Shown here: one piece after another, positions 1-9,810 of the stretch
Layout of the letters: every line of letters begins with the position of its first letter
Position numbering within the stretch: the stretch's first letter is position 1
Assembly (NCBI GenBank): GCA_964502175.1
Contig: CAZCVE010000010.1
Coordinates: forward strand, 62,001 to 126,000
Source: JAFLCL01 sp964502175
GTDB lineage: Bacteria; Myxococcota_A; Polyangia; Polyangiales; Sandaracinaceae
DNA: 64,000 bases
Direction: 5' to 3'
The notes under the pieces: model-generated
What the model was told of the DNA's origin: nothing
Database searches by the model: none
What the model saw: only the letters and a program-made list of their open reading frames with translations
Program-made: the position numbers and the translations under genes

Positions 1-154
1 CGATGCCGAGAAAGATCGCCGTGTGGCCATCGAAGGGCTGACCCGTGGTGGTCAGGAAATCGGCCTCCATCTCGCCGAGCAGATCGCAGCTGAGATCGAC
101 GAAGGCCTGGTGACGCGGATCGGGGTTCGCGAGGACGGGACGTTCGAATGCCAT
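1..154 (-). CDS. Partial protein of unknown function, N-terminus only
   Basis: This is the first 51 residues of a minus-strand gene that runs off the left edge of the window. It starts with ATG at 154, and a GGAGGT ribosome binding site lies six bases upstream on the minus strand, so the start is well supported. The protein begins MAFERPVLANPDPRHQ and contains an acidic stretch (residues 18-32, with Cys24) but no motif I recognise. It is divergent from glmS with 177 bases between the two starts, which must hold both promoters. No function can be assigned from the visible part. Confidence 0.6.
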   Translation of the reverse strand, partial: MAFERPVLANPDPRHQAFVDLSCDLLGEMEADFLTTTGQPFDGHTAIFLGI

Positions 155-331
155 GAGGCACCTCCGCCGCCCTTGTCGACGCGAGCTCTGCCCGGTTGCG
201 TGGATTCTTCGATCGACGGATCGAGAGGAATGTCGGCCCGTATCCGCGACGTCTCGTGGGTCCGGGCCGACGTCGTTCGTGCGTGTTAAACGGCCCGCGC
301 TCTCCGCGCATCGGAGAGCTGGAGGCAGCAT

Positions 332-2166
<1,835 letters not shown>

Positions 2167-2170
<4 letters not shown>

Positions 2171-2952
2171 ACGACGACGCCCTCGAGCGCGTTCGCGAGA
2201 CCACGCGCGAGACCGAGCGCGAGGCGCACGCGGGCCGAGCTCCAGCCCCGGCGCGGGAGGCCCGCGTCGTGGTGGTCGTCCCCGCGTCGAACGAAGCGAG
2301 CCGCATTGGCAGGGTGTTGAGCACGATGCCCGCGCGCGTCGCGAGCATCGTGCTCGTCGACGACGGAAGCGCTGACGACACGGTCGCTCGCGCCGAGCGG
2401 GTGGGCGACGCGCGTCTGCTCGTCCTTCGCCATCCACGTCGTCGCGGCGTGGGCGCAGCGATCGAGAGCGGCTACCGACGCGCGTTCGACGATGGCGCAG
2501 ACGTGGTCGTCGTCATGGCGGGCGACGCACAGATGGATCCGAGCGATCTCGACGCGCTGATCGCGCCGGTCCTCGCGGGCGAGGCTGGCTACGCGAAGGG
2601 CAATCGCCTCGATCACCCGAGCGCGTCGCGCGAGATGCCGCCCGTGAGGCGGCTCGCCGGTGCGGTGCTCTCACGGCTCACGTCGCTCGCGATCGGCGCC
2701 CGCGTGCGCGACTCGCAGTGCGGCTACACGGCGATCGATCGCGCGAGCTGGGAGCACCTCGCTCGCGCGCCGCTGTGGGCGACGTACGGCTACCCGAACG
2801 ACGTCCTCGTGCGGCTCTCTCGCGCTGGTGTGATCGTGCGTGATGTCCGCGTGCGACCCGTCTACCTAGGCAAGCGCGGCGGCATGGGCGCGCGGCACGC
2901 GCTGCTCCTCGTGCCGTACGTGATCGCTCGAGCGCTCGTGCGCGGGGACTGA
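2167..2952 (+). CDS. Family 2 glycosyltransferase (DPM-like)
   Basis: A 261-residue GT-A fold glycosyltransferase resembling dolichyl/polyprenyl-phosphate sugar synthases, which move a sugar from a nucleotide donor to a lipid carrier. After a charged N-terminal tail (residues 1-33) come the nucleotide-binding strand VVVVVPASNEASRIG, the DDGSADDT motif, and MAGDAQMDPSDL, which carries the DxD-like metal site. DSQCGYTAIDR and the late RVRPVYLGKRGGMG segment are also typical of this group. There is no long C-terminal membrane domain. The GTG start overlaps the glmS stop (GTGA), which implies coupling. The donor could be UDP-GlcNAc given the glmS link, but that is inference. Confidence 0.85.
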
Positions 2953-2954
2953 GC

Positions 2955-4142
2955 GTGCACATCGGCGTTCCCACCACGTCGTATCCGCGGTTCGCGGGTG
3001 ACCCCGCGGGCACCTTCGTGCGGTCGCTGTGTCTCGAGCTCGTGCGACGCGGGCACACGTGCGAGGTCATCGCCCCGGACGACCCCCTGTGGGCACCGGA
3101 GCGCGACGTGGGGATCACCGTCCGTCACGTCGAAGCTCGCGTGTCTGGGGCACCTCCCGCCTTCTACGGTGCTGGTGTGCCCGACAACGTGCGGCGTGAT
3201 CCACGTGCGGCGCTCGGCGCGCTGGCGTTCGGTCCGCGCCTCGTGCGTGAGGTGCGTGAGCGCTCGCGCGCTTGGGACGCCGCGCTGACGCACTGGGCGC
3301 TTCCTTCTGCGATCGCGACGGGCCTCGCGTTCGGCGCACGACGACACGTGGCCGTCTGGCACTCGGCCGACGTTCGGCTCGCGCGCGCGCTGTTCGGTCG
3401 TGGCGCGTGGCGCGTGATGCGTCGCGCTGCTGCCGAGCACGCGTTCGTCGCCGAGCACCTGCGAGCGCGGCTCGGGGCAGCGCGCGACCTCCACGCTCAC
3501 GTCGTCCCGATGGGTGTCGACCTCCCGACGCGAGATGTGGAGCGCGGGTCTCGAGGACGCCCGCTGCGGGCGCTCGTGCTCGCGCGCCTCGTGCCCATCA
3601 AGCGCGTGGAGCTCGCGATCGAGGCGTGCGCGGACGCCGACGTCGAGCTCGTGATCGCAGGCGATGGCCCAGAGCGCGCGCGACTCGAGGTGCTCGCGCG
3701 ACGGCGCGGAGGCGCGGTGCGCTTCGTCGGCGTCGTCGACGAGGCTCAGCGCATGTCGCTCTTCACCGAAGCGGACGTCCTCTTCGCCACGAGTGCCCAC
3801 GACCCCGACGGCGCGACGGAGGGCTATCCCGTGGCGCCGCGCGAAGCGCTCGCGCATGGCGTGGTCGTGATCGCGACGCGCGACCCCGTCCACGAGGAGC
3901 TCGCTCGACGCTGCGGATCGCCCGTGATTCTGGCTGATCCACGCGCCCTCGCCTCCGAGCTCGAGGATCTCGGCCGCGATCCCGCGCGGCTCGCGGGCCT
4001 CTCGCGCAGAGCGTCGCGGAGCGTGATCGCGGACGGCTGGGCCGCGGTCGGCGAGCGCATCGAGGCGATGCTGACGGGCGAGGCGCGACGCGTCCGCCGC
4101 GATCGATCAGATCTCGACGCGACGCGCACCGGGATGCGGTGA
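2955..4142 (+). CDS. Family 4 glycosyltransferase (GT-B fold)
   Basis: A 395-residue retaining glycosyltransferase of the GT4 type. The N-terminal half has a Gly-rich acceptor loop (GDPAGTFVRSL) and HWALPSAIATGL. The C-terminal half has the donor-site segments VLARLVPIKRVELAIEA, LVIAGDGPERARLE and GYPVAPREALAHGVVVIAT, in which the paired Glu (E-x7-E pattern) binds the nucleotide sugar. The GTG start lies two bases after the previous stop, so it belongs to the glmS operon and probably acts in assembling a surface polysaccharide or glycolipid. The last 36 bases overlap the end of the convergent gene on the other strand. Donor and acceptor are unknown. Confidence 0.87.
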   Translation: MHIGVPTTSYPRFAGDPAGTFVRSLCLELVRRGHTCEVIAPDDPLWAPERDVGITVRHVEARVSGAPPAFYGAGVPDNVRRDPRAALGALAFGPRLVREVRERSRAWDAALTHWALPSAIATGLAFGARRHVAVWHSADVRLARALFGRGAWRVMRRAAAEHAFVAEHLRARLGAARDLHAHVVPMGVDLPTRDVERGSRGRPLRALVLARLVPIKRVELAIEACADADVELVIAGDGPERARLEVLARRRGGAVRFVGVVDEAQRMSLFTEADVLFATSAHDPDGATEGYPVAPREALAHGVVVIATRDPVHEELARRCGSPVILADPRALASELEDLGRDPARLAGLSRRASRSVIADGWAAVGERIEAMLTGEARRVRRDRSDLDATRTGMR

Positions 4143-4811
4143 GAGCAGGAGCGAGCGCGGATCGATCAGCGTCGGATGTCGCAGGCGCTCGAGATCGAGC
4201 CGCTGCCAGTTGCCGAGCCCATCGAGCCAGAGCGCGCGCTCGATGCGTCCGGTGTCCGCCCCCTCGAGCACGACGCGAAGGACGACGCGCTCGAGGCCGA
4301 GCCACGCCGCGCGAGGCAAGAGCTCCACGCTCGCCAGCCTCGCATCGCGGGCGATCACGCGCTCGCTGAACAGAAGCGCGGGATCGTCGCCCGCGAGGAG
4401 CGCGGCGTAGCGGGCGAGCACGGTCTCCCCTCGCTGGACGATCACGCGAGGCGGCGTCGCGGCTCCGTCGAACGCTTCGATCTGGCCCGGCGTGATCGCG
4501 ACCTCTGCGTCGTCGAGCGTGAGGCGCGCTCCTCCGGCGGTCAGCTGCAGCGTGCCTCGCTCGGTCGTCGTCCGCGCGTACGCGTGCTCGTGGCGGACGA
4601 GCGTGATCGGCCCCGCGGCGCTCGGATGCGCGCGCAGGAAGGTCGCAGCCGTCGCGAGGATCGTCGGCTCGGCCCCGGCGGGAGCAGGCTCTTGGGCGAC
4701 GACCCCCGCAGCCAAGAAGGCCCACGCACCGAGGGCTCCGAGGGCCCAGGCCAGGCGGGTAGGGGACCGGTTGATCGTCCCCGCGGGCGTCCTGTAGCAT
4801 TCCCGGGTCAT
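4107..4811 (-). CDS. Exported LolA-like protein
   Basis: A 234-residue exported protein. A Sec signal with hydrophobic core (ALGALGAWAFLAAGVV, about residues 17-33) is followed by a Pro/Ala linker. The rest is a run of beta-strand-like segments (GTLQLTAGGARLTLDD, then an ITPGQIEAFDG turn), similar in layout to LolA, the periplasmic lipoprotein carrier, and to LolA-like proteins found near glycolipid genes in proteobacteria. The family call is by pattern only, because no catalytic residue exists to check. I chose the ATG at 4811; a GTG at 4844 would add 11 residues. Its 3' end overlaps the convergent glycosyltransferase gene. Confidence 0.5.
   Translation of the reverse strand: MTRECYRTPAGTINRSPTRLAWALGALGAWAFLAAGVVAQEPAPAGAEPTILATAATFLRAHPSAAGPITLVRHEHAYARTTTERGTLQLTAGGARLTLDDAEVAITPGQIEAFDGAATPPRVIVQRGETVLARYAALLAGDDPALLFSERVIARDARLASVELLPRAAWLGLERVVLRVVLEGADTGRIERALWLDGLGNWQRLDLERLRHPTLIDPRSLLLSPHPGARRVEI
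4771..4800 (+). promoter_or_regulatory. Possible sigma70-type promoter for the DUF465 gene
   Basis: TTGATC (4771-4776) and TAGCAT (4795-4800) are separated by 18 bases and lie about 60 bases before the ATG at 4862. It lies within the start region of the divergent LolA-like gene. This is a visual match only. Confidence 0.3.
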
Positions 4812-4861
4812 CTCTGAATTAGTGCTTGGCTCGAGTCGTTTCACTCATCGACGGAGGTCCC

Positions 4862-5044
4862 ATGGCGCGCGTGAACGATAAGGAGATCGGCCGGTTGGAG
4901 CGTAGGCACCAGAAGCTCAAAGACAGGGTGTCCCAGTACGAAGCGCGACTGTACCTGACCGCGACCGAGCAGAAGGCGCTCGCGGACATGAAGAAGGAGA
5001 AGCTCGCCACCAAGGACGCGATGTCGTCCCTGCGAGCTTCGTAG
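4862..5044 (+). CDS. DUF465 (YdcH-like) small helical protein
   Basis: A 60-residue cytoplasmic protein made of two predicted helices. It has the DUF465/YdcH pattern: a charged first helix (EIGRLERRHQKLKDRVSQYE), a short turn, and a second helix containing LADMKKEKLATKDAM, where the family has a K-K-E-K-L-x-x-K-D core. The family's function is not established. A GGAGGT site stands five bases upstream of the ATG, deciding this start over an in-frame one 36 bases upstream. It is followed by a strong hairpin terminator. It appears monocistronic. Confidence 0.85.
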   Translation: MARVNDKEIGRLERRHQKLKDRVSQYEARLYLTATEQKALADMKKEKLATKDAMSSLRAS

Positions 5045-5084
5045 ACCGCTCGCAGTCGGATCGAAGCGAACGCTCAAAGACGAA

Positions 5085-5114
5085 GAGGGCGCCCCGGACA
5101 TCCTGGGCGCCCTC
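5085..5114. terminator. Bidirectional hairpin terminator between convergent genes
   Basis: A perfect 10-bp stem, GAGGGCGCCC and GGGCGCCCTC, with a 10-base loop. It lies 41 bases after the DUF465 stop and 25 bases before the end of the convergent lipoprotein gene. The T tract is weak on both strands. Confidence 0.75.
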
Positions 5115-5138
5115 TGCATTTCGTGCCGCTCGTCTCGC

Positions 5139-5555
5139 TCAGTCCGCGGCAGCGGCTGCCGGCGCACGGTGGGTCATGTGCTCGGTCGGCGTCAGCTCGG
5201 TGAGGGTGCGGTTCATCAGCTCGCGCTGCTCGCGACGGAGCCCGACGCCGTCGCCGCCGCTGACCTCACGCGCGAGCGCGAGGTGGTAGAGGGCGTCGTC
5301 GCGACGGCCGAGCCGGAACTCCGTCATGCCGCGAACGTAGAGGTAGCGAGCGCGATCTCCGAGGTCCATGCGGCCCAGGTTGTCGTCGCCCACCACGTCG
5401 AGCCACGCGAGCGCCGCGTCGGGCCGAGCCTCGTCGTAGGCGAGCTCCGCCTGTCGGATCTCCTGCGTCCAGGTCGTGCAGCCCGTGAGCGCGATCAGAG
5501 CCAGCGAGGCCGCGAGCCCGAGGCCTCGGTGGAGCGAAGAAGGGTGAAGACGCAT
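5139..5555 (-). CDS. Small lipoprotein with TPR-like helices
   Basis: A 138-residue lipoprotein. The signal peptide ends in the lipobox ALTGC, with Cys26 as the lipidated residue. The mature part has helical repeats resembling a tetratricopeptide pair (ELAYDEARPDAALAWLDVV, then RYLYVRGMTEFRLGRRDDAL and YHLALAREVSG), so it probably binds a partner protein at the envelope. The tail is Ala-rich. I chose the ATG at 5555 because it places a proper positively charged N-region before the hydrophobic core; an in-frame ATG at 5624 would give an odd double-hydrophobic leader. The specific role is unknown. Confidence 0.7.
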   Translation of the reverse strand: MRLHPSSLHRGLGLAASLALIALTGCTTWTQEIRQAELAYDEARPDAALAWLDVVGDDNLGRMDLGDRARYLYVRGMTEFRLGRRDDALYHLALAREVSGGDGVGLRREQRELMNRTLTELTPTEHMTHRAPAAAAAD

Positions 5556-5640
5556 CGGCCGCGAGCATACGACGAGGAATGCTGCGCTCGCGACCCCCGT
5601 TGTCACCACGAGCCGAAAGAGCACAGCGAGCCAAAAGAAA

Positions 5641-5664
5641 AAGGCGGCTGGTTAGAGCCGCCTT
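5641..5664 (-). terminator. Intrinsic terminator reading leftward
   Basis: A 9-bp stem AAGGCGGCT / AGCCGCCTT with a six-base loop. Read on the minus strand it is followed by TTTTTCTTTT, a good U tract. No gene ends near it on that strand; the nearest upstream minus-strand stop is the Nudix gene at 6436, nearly 800 bases away. Confidence 0.75.
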
Positions 5665-5801
5665 CTCCTCCCCGCTTCAGCGCGGGCTGACCAAGACGAG
5701 ACACCCACTCGAGTCGAACCAGACGAGAACGCAGGCGTCGAACGAAGAGAACGAGACGAAGCGATCACCGGAGAACGAACAGGAATCGACGGTCAGAACC
5801 A

Positions 5802-5878
5802 GACGAAGCGAACGAGACGAAGCGAACGAGACGAAGCGAACGAGACGAAGCGAACCAGACGAAGCGAACGAGACGAAG
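5802..5878. repeat. 14-bp tandem repeat, 5.5 copies
   Basis: The unit GACGAAGCGAACGA repeats at 5802, 5816, 5830, 5844 (one variant base pair) and 5858, with a partial copy to 5878. The period of 14 is not a multiple of three, which argues against a coding repeat. Related CGAAGCGAA words are scattered on both sides. Confidence 0.85.
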
Positions 5879-6435
5879 GCAGCGAACCCAACGAAAGAGC
5901 GAGCGAAGCGAAGCGACGAGGGAACGCGAAGCGAAAGAAGCCAACGAAGCGAAAGGGGAACCGGTAGGCTCAGGGGCAGCCGGGGTGAGGTCGATCAAGC
6001 AAAAGGTTCAAGCGAAGCAGTGAAGGAAGAAGCGAAGCGAGCGGTGAGGCGGAGTTGAGAGGCCAGTCCCACCGGAGCACGTGACCCCTTCTCGGGTCGA
6101 CGAACGAAGTCGATGAATCGCTGGACCAGACGTCGACACTCCGATCGAGCCACACACAGTCAGGGCTCGGTCGGGGGGTCGAGGTCGTCCCGGACCTCGC
6201 CGAAGCGAGACGGGGACCACAAGCAGGCAGGCGAAGAGAGGGGCAGGGTCGAAGAAGAGGAAGAGACCGAAGCTCACTCGTTCAGTGCCAAGGCATTTCC
6301 TGGGTCTGCAGCGACCGTGCCGAGCGCGTTGTCCCTCAGTTTCTGCGTGTTTCTTCGACCCCCACCCCCGTCCGCCATGACATCCGTGTCAGGGACCGGT
6401 CGCCTGACTCACCAAAGAGACCACCAGCCGGGGGC

Positions 6436-7296
6436 TCAGGCGGAGAACCAGCGACCGTCTCGGCACACGAAGCGGGTCGTCCCTGCGAGTACGGGCGTGG
6501 TCTCCGGATGGAGCGTGTCGCCGGGCAGCGCGAGGACCCAGCCGTCGTCCGGAGCATGGAAAGCAGGGCGAACCAGCGGGGGGGTGGTGCTGCGCGCCGC
6601 GGCCAGGGCTTCGCTGGCGAGAGCGAACGGCGCCAGCAGCTCCAGGGTGCGGAGCGTGGGGGGTGGCAAATCGATTGCGGCCCTGAGGTGGAGCGCGATC
6701 GCGTCGCTCGGTGCGAGCCAGCGCGAGGCGATCGTCTCGTGCTCCTCGATGCTCGCCCGCTCGGAGTCCGCGCGCGAGACCGCGCAGAGGAAGAAGCGAG
6801 CGTCGAACCGCTTCCGCTCGACCGCGGGGGTCACCCAGCGCGAGAGCGGCGCGAGCCGATCGAGCGCGAGCTGAGCTTCGAGGGCGTCGAGCACGTCCGC
6901 GAACGGGATGCCCGCGTTGAGGCGAACGCGCTGCGCGGCGATCTCGGTCGCCCCGCGAGGCGTGGTCCCGAGGAGGATGCCCGCCTCCTCGAAGGTCTCC
7001 CGGGCAGCGGCGACGAAGAGCGCGCGCGCGGTGGTCGCGTCGATCGTCTCCGTCGGGCCGAGGGTCACCAGCAGCTGCGCGTCGTCGCCTGATCGCGTGT
7101 GGGCGCGGACCTCGTCGCTGGCGTCGAGAGGGTCGAGCTTGCCGCCGGGGAAGACGTAGGCGCCGCCCATGAAGGCCGTGGCTCGGTGGCGCTGGACGAG
7201 CAGCACCTCGAGCCCCGAGTCGCCATCGCGGAGCAGGATGACCGTCGACGCGGGCAGCGGCGTCGGACCGTCGCGGAGCGGATCGATGTCGAGCAC
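6436..7296 (-). CDS. Nudix hydrolase of the NUDT19-like type
   Basis: A 286-residue Nudix family pyrophosphohydrolase. It starts with STVILLRDGDSGLEVLLVQR and FPGGKLDPLDA. The Nudix box is split by an insertion: GGK is followed some 45 residues later by AAARETFEEAGILLG, which supplies the RExxEExG metal site. This split box is characteristic of NUDT19-like and related acyl-CoA-hydrolysing members, so a CoA-derivative substrate is plausible but not shown. The GTG start at 7296 has a GGAGGT site upstream and lies four bases after the aminotransferase stop, so it is probably co-transcribed as the last gene of the NYN-aminotransferase-Nudix group. Confidence 0.85.
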   Translation of the reverse strand: MLDIDPLRDGPTPLPASTVILLRDGDSGLEVLLVQRHRATAFMGGAYVFPGGKLDPLDASDEVRAHTRSGDDAQLLVTLGPTETIDATTARALFVAAARETFEEAGILLGTTPRGATEIAAQRVRLNAGIPFADVLDALEAQLALDRLAPLSRWVTPAVERKRFDARFFLCAVSRADSERASIEEHETIASRWLAPSDAIALHLRAAIDLPPPTLRTLELLAPFALASEALAAARSTTPPLVRPAFHAPDDGWVLALPGDTLHPETTPVLAGTTRFVCRDGRWFSA

Positions 7297-7300
7297 GTGT

Positions 7301-8584
7301 CTACCTCCGTTGGCTCTGGACCCAGTGGCCGATGCGCTCGACGGCCTCGACGGTCGGCTCGCAGTGTCGCCGCAGAAACGTCTCGTCCACCGGCTGCTCC
7401 TTCGGGATCACGCTGACGGCGGCGAGCGCGCGCGAGCCATCGAAGTCCACGTACGCGAGGCGCGCGGTGAGCTCGTCGCGGGGGCGGCCGAACGCCACGC
7501 CGGGCACGAGCGCGACGCGCGCTTCGTTCGCGAGGCGCGCGGTGAGCGCTGCGCTTCCGTCGATCGAGGCGCGGCCTCCGAGGGCGGGACCGAAGTCGGC
7601 GAAGACGTGAAAGCCGCCTGTCGGCTGTGCGCAGCGGAGCCCGTAGGACTGGAGGCGGCGCGCGGTGAAGCGTCCGAGCGCGCTGAGGACGCGGCGCACC
7701 TGGAAGAGGTAGCGCTCGATGTCTTCGCCGCCCTCGAACGCGACGACGGCCGCGCGCTGGATCGGCATCGACGTCGACGAGAACGTCTCGCTCGCCACCG
7801 CCACCATCGCCGACAGGATCGGCCGCAGCTGATCGGGGAACACGAGGCATCCCAGGCGCCAGCCGCCCGCGCCGACCCACTTCGAGAGGCCCGTCGAGAC
7901 GATGGTGCCCTCCGGGTAGTAGCGCGCGACGGAGGTGTGCTGGCCCTTGTGATGCAGCTCTCCGTACACCTCGTCCGAGAGCACGAGCAGCTCGTGGCGC
8001 TGCGCGATCTGACCGAGCTCGCGGAGCTCGTCGGCGCGGTACGTGAGGCCGGTCGGGTTCGACGGATAGTTCAGCACCAAGAGGCGTGGGCGACGGGGCT
8101 CGCTCGCCAACGCCTGCTCGAGCATCGCGGGCCGCAGGAGGAAGCCGTCCTCCGCGCTCGCGGGCACCGGCACCACGCGCCGTCCGATCAGCGTCGCTTG
8201 CGGCACCGACGATCCCCACGCGGGCGTGGGCACGACGAGATCACCGGCGAACACGAGCTGGAGGAGGAACAAGAGCTCCTTCGATCCGGGGCCGATCACG
8301 ACGTCGTCCGCGGTGCGATCGATGCCGAGGCGCCCCTCGACGTACTTCGCGATCGCCTTGCGGAGCGGTGCGTAGCCCTGGATCGGCGCGTAGTCCTTCG
8401 CGCTCGCGGCATCGCGCAGCGCGGCCACCATCCGCTCGGGCACGGGGAAGGGTGACTGTCCGAGCGTGAGCTTCGAGACGAGCTCGCCCGACGCGCGCTG
8501 CGCGTCGACGCGCTCCGAGAGCGCCAGCGCCGACGACGGTGCGAGTCCCGCGGCGCGCGGGTCGAGGTGCTCGGTCAGCTTCAT
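7301..8584 (-). CDS. PLP-dependent class I/II aminotransferase
   Basis: A 427-residue fold-type I aminotransferase. Readable landmarks are PIQGYAPLRKAIAKYV and VIGPGSKELLFLL near the cofactor phosphate end, NYPSNPTGLTY (substrate/PLP Asn), LVLSDEVYGELHH (Asp that contacts the pyridine nitrogen), and STGLSKWVGAGGWRLG with the Schiff-base Lys. The C-terminal Arg region follows in ARLANEARVALVPGVAFG. It resembles aspartate/aromatic-type aminotransferases; the substrate cannot be told. The C-terminus is about 30 residues longer than usual. It lies 11 bases downstream of the NYN gene and 4 bases upstream of the Nudix gene. Confidence 0.88.
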   Translation of the reverse strand: MKLTEHLDPRAAGLAPSSALALSERVDAQRASGELVSKLTLGQSPFPVPERMVAALRDAASAKDYAPIQGYAPLRKAIAKYVEGRLGIDRTADDVVIGPGSKELLFLLQLVFAGDLVVPTPAWGSSVPQATLIGRRVVPVPASAEDGFLLRPAMLEQALASEPRRPRLLVLNYPSNPTGLTYRADELRELGQIAQRHELLVLSDEVYGELHHKGQHTSVARYYPEGTIVSTGLSKWVGAGGWRLGCLVFPDQLRPILSAMVAVASETFSSTSMPIQRAAVVAFEGGEDIERYLFQVRRVLSALGRFTARRLQSYGLRCAQPTGGFHVFADFGPALGGRASIDGSAALTARLANEARVALVPGVAFGRPRDELTARLAYVDFDGSRALAAVSVIPKEQPVDETFLRRHCEPTVEAVERIGHWVQSQRR

Positions 8585-8595
8585 CGTCGCGCTCT

Positions 8596-9771
8596 CTACG
8601 CGTTCGGACCGAACGCGACCACGAGGTAGCCGCCCGAGCTCTCGTCGTGCGTGATCTCGAGCAAGCCGCGACGGCCCGTGTCTTCGATGAGCTGGTTGAA
8701 CGTGCGGTAGCCGTGGAAGCGCTCGGAGAACTCGGGTCGCTTGCGCTTGAGCGTCTGCTTCACGAGCGCGCCGTGGAGCGCTCCGTCGCGGTCCTGGAAC
8801 AGCGCCTCCACCACGTCGAGGACCAGCTCGATCGCCTCGCGCTGACGCTCCTCGGTCGTCTTCGCGTCGACGGGTCCGCTCGGCGGGGCGGCCTGTCCTG
8901 TCGCGGCGCTGGGCGGGAGCGCGATCGAGCCGCTCGCGGGGCCGTTCGTCGAGGCGGCGCTCGCCGTGCCCGCGCCTGCGTTGCCGCTGGGCGTGGGGCT
9001 CGCTGTTCCGTTCGGCGGCTGGGGCGCCTGCGCGAGAGGGCCAGTGGTGCGCTCGGGCCGCGAACGGTCGCCCCGAGAACCGTCGCCGCGAGGCCCGTCG
9101 CCCCGCGAACCGTCGGCCCGCGGCCCGTCACCCCGCGTCGTGTCCGATCGCGATCCTTCGCTGCGGCCCTCGGCGCGTCCGTCCGGGCGCGCGCCCTCTT
9201 GGTTGCGTTGGTCGGCCTTCGCGCGGCGGGAGGCGACCTCCTTGCGCTGCGCTTCGCGACGCTCGCGCACGAGGTCGTCGTAGTAGATGAACTCGTCGCA
9301 GTTGTCGATGAGCAGGTCGCTCGTCGAGCTCTTCACGCCGAGGCCGATCACGCGCTTGTTGTTCTCGCGCAGCTTCGACACGAGCGGCGAGAAGTCGCTG
9401 TCGCCGGAGACGATCACGAACACGTCGACGTGCTTCTTCACGTAGCAGAGGTCGAGCGCGTCCACGACGAGGCGGATGTCGGCGCTGTTCTTCCCCGAGT
9501 AGCTCACGTGCGGGATCTCGATCAGCTCGAACGCGGCTTCGTGCATCTGCCGCTTGTGCTGCTTGTACCGATCCCAATCGGCGTAAGCCTTCTTCACGAC
9601 GATCTTGCCCTTGTCGAGCAAGCGCTCGAGCACGAGGCGGATGTCGAGCTCGTCGTAGCTGGCCTTCTGCGCGCCGATCGCGACGTTCTCGAAGTCGCAG
9701 AAGATGGCCATGTTCGGGGCGTCTTCGAGACGCGAGAAAGGATCCGTCAACGTTCGACCTCGGGGCGGCAT
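8596..9771 (-). CDS. NYN-domain (LabA/DUF88) putative ribonuclease with C-terminal LOTUS-like domain
   Basis: A 391-residue protein with three parts. Residues 21-165 are a NYN/PIN-like nuclease domain: MAIFCDFENV (Asp26, Asn28), NSADIRLVVDAL (Asp98) and VIVSGDSDFSPLVSKL (Asp124, Asp126), which give the acidic metal site of this RNase superfamily. Residues 166-300 are a low-complexity linker with repeated RGDGP/RGDGS pentads followed by Pro/Ala-rich sequence. The last 80 residues (LVKQTLKRKRPEFSERFHGY, then FNQLIEDTGRRGLLEI) fit an OST-HTH/LOTUS RNA-binding domain. It is probably a cytoplasmic RNA nuclease or RNA-quality factor. Translation could also start at Met21 (9711). It heads the aminotransferase-Nudix group. 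Confidence 0.85.
   Translation of the reverse strand: MPPRGRTLTDPFSRLEDAPNMAIFCDFENVAIGAQKASYDELDIRLVLERLLDKGKIVVKKAYADWDRYKQHKRQMHEAAFELIEIPHVSYSGKNSADIRLVVDALDLCYVKKHVDVFVIVSGDSDFSPLVSKLRENNKRVIGLGVKSSTSDLLIDNCDEFIYYDDLVRERREAQRKEVASRRAKADQRNQEGARPDGRAEGRSEGSRSDTTRGDGPRADGSRGDGPRGDGSRGDRSRPERTTGPLAQAPQPPNGTASPTPSGNAGAGTASAASTNGPASGSIALPPSAATGQAAPPSGPVDAKTTEERQREAIELVLDVVEALFQDRDGALHGALVKQTLKRKRPEFSERFHGYRTFNQLIEDTGRRGLLEITHDESSGGYLVVAFGPNA
9064..9132. repeat. 15-bp degenerate tandem repeat inside the NYN gene
   Basis: Units near CGTCGCCCCGCGAAC repeat about five times in frame and encode the Arg-Gly-Asp-Gly-Ser/Pro pentads of the linker between the nuclease and LOTUS-like domains. Confidence 0.6.
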
Positions 9772-9810
9772 CGTACCATCGCGCGCGGCCGGGTCGCTCG
9801 AGGTTTGGGG

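Larger units (their letters stand above)
5556..6435. other. Gene-free 880-base stretch, purine-rich and T-poor
   Basis: I find no convincing gene here. The plus strand is rich in variations of CGAAGCGAA from about 5700 to 6060, with no T at all between 5794 and 5964, and contains the 14-bp tandem repeat listed separately. Open frames cross it, but their Arg/Glu/Ser/Thr composition follows the repeat and lacks the G/C third-position bias of real genes in this window. A minus-strand terminator at 5641-5664 suggests that a transcript enters from the Nudix gene side, so it could be a long 3' untranslated region or a non-coding RNA. Confidence 0.6.

Noticed and set aside
5579..6874. Two plus-strand open frames rich in Arg, Glu, Ser and Thr
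   Set aside because: Their composition follows the CGAAGCGAA repeats, the repeat period of 14 shifts frame, there is no convincing ribosome site, and the second runs into the antisense of the Nudix gene.
9064..9132. Short repeats considered as a CRISPR array
   Set aside because: The units are contiguous, 15 bp long and in frame with a protein; there are no spacers.
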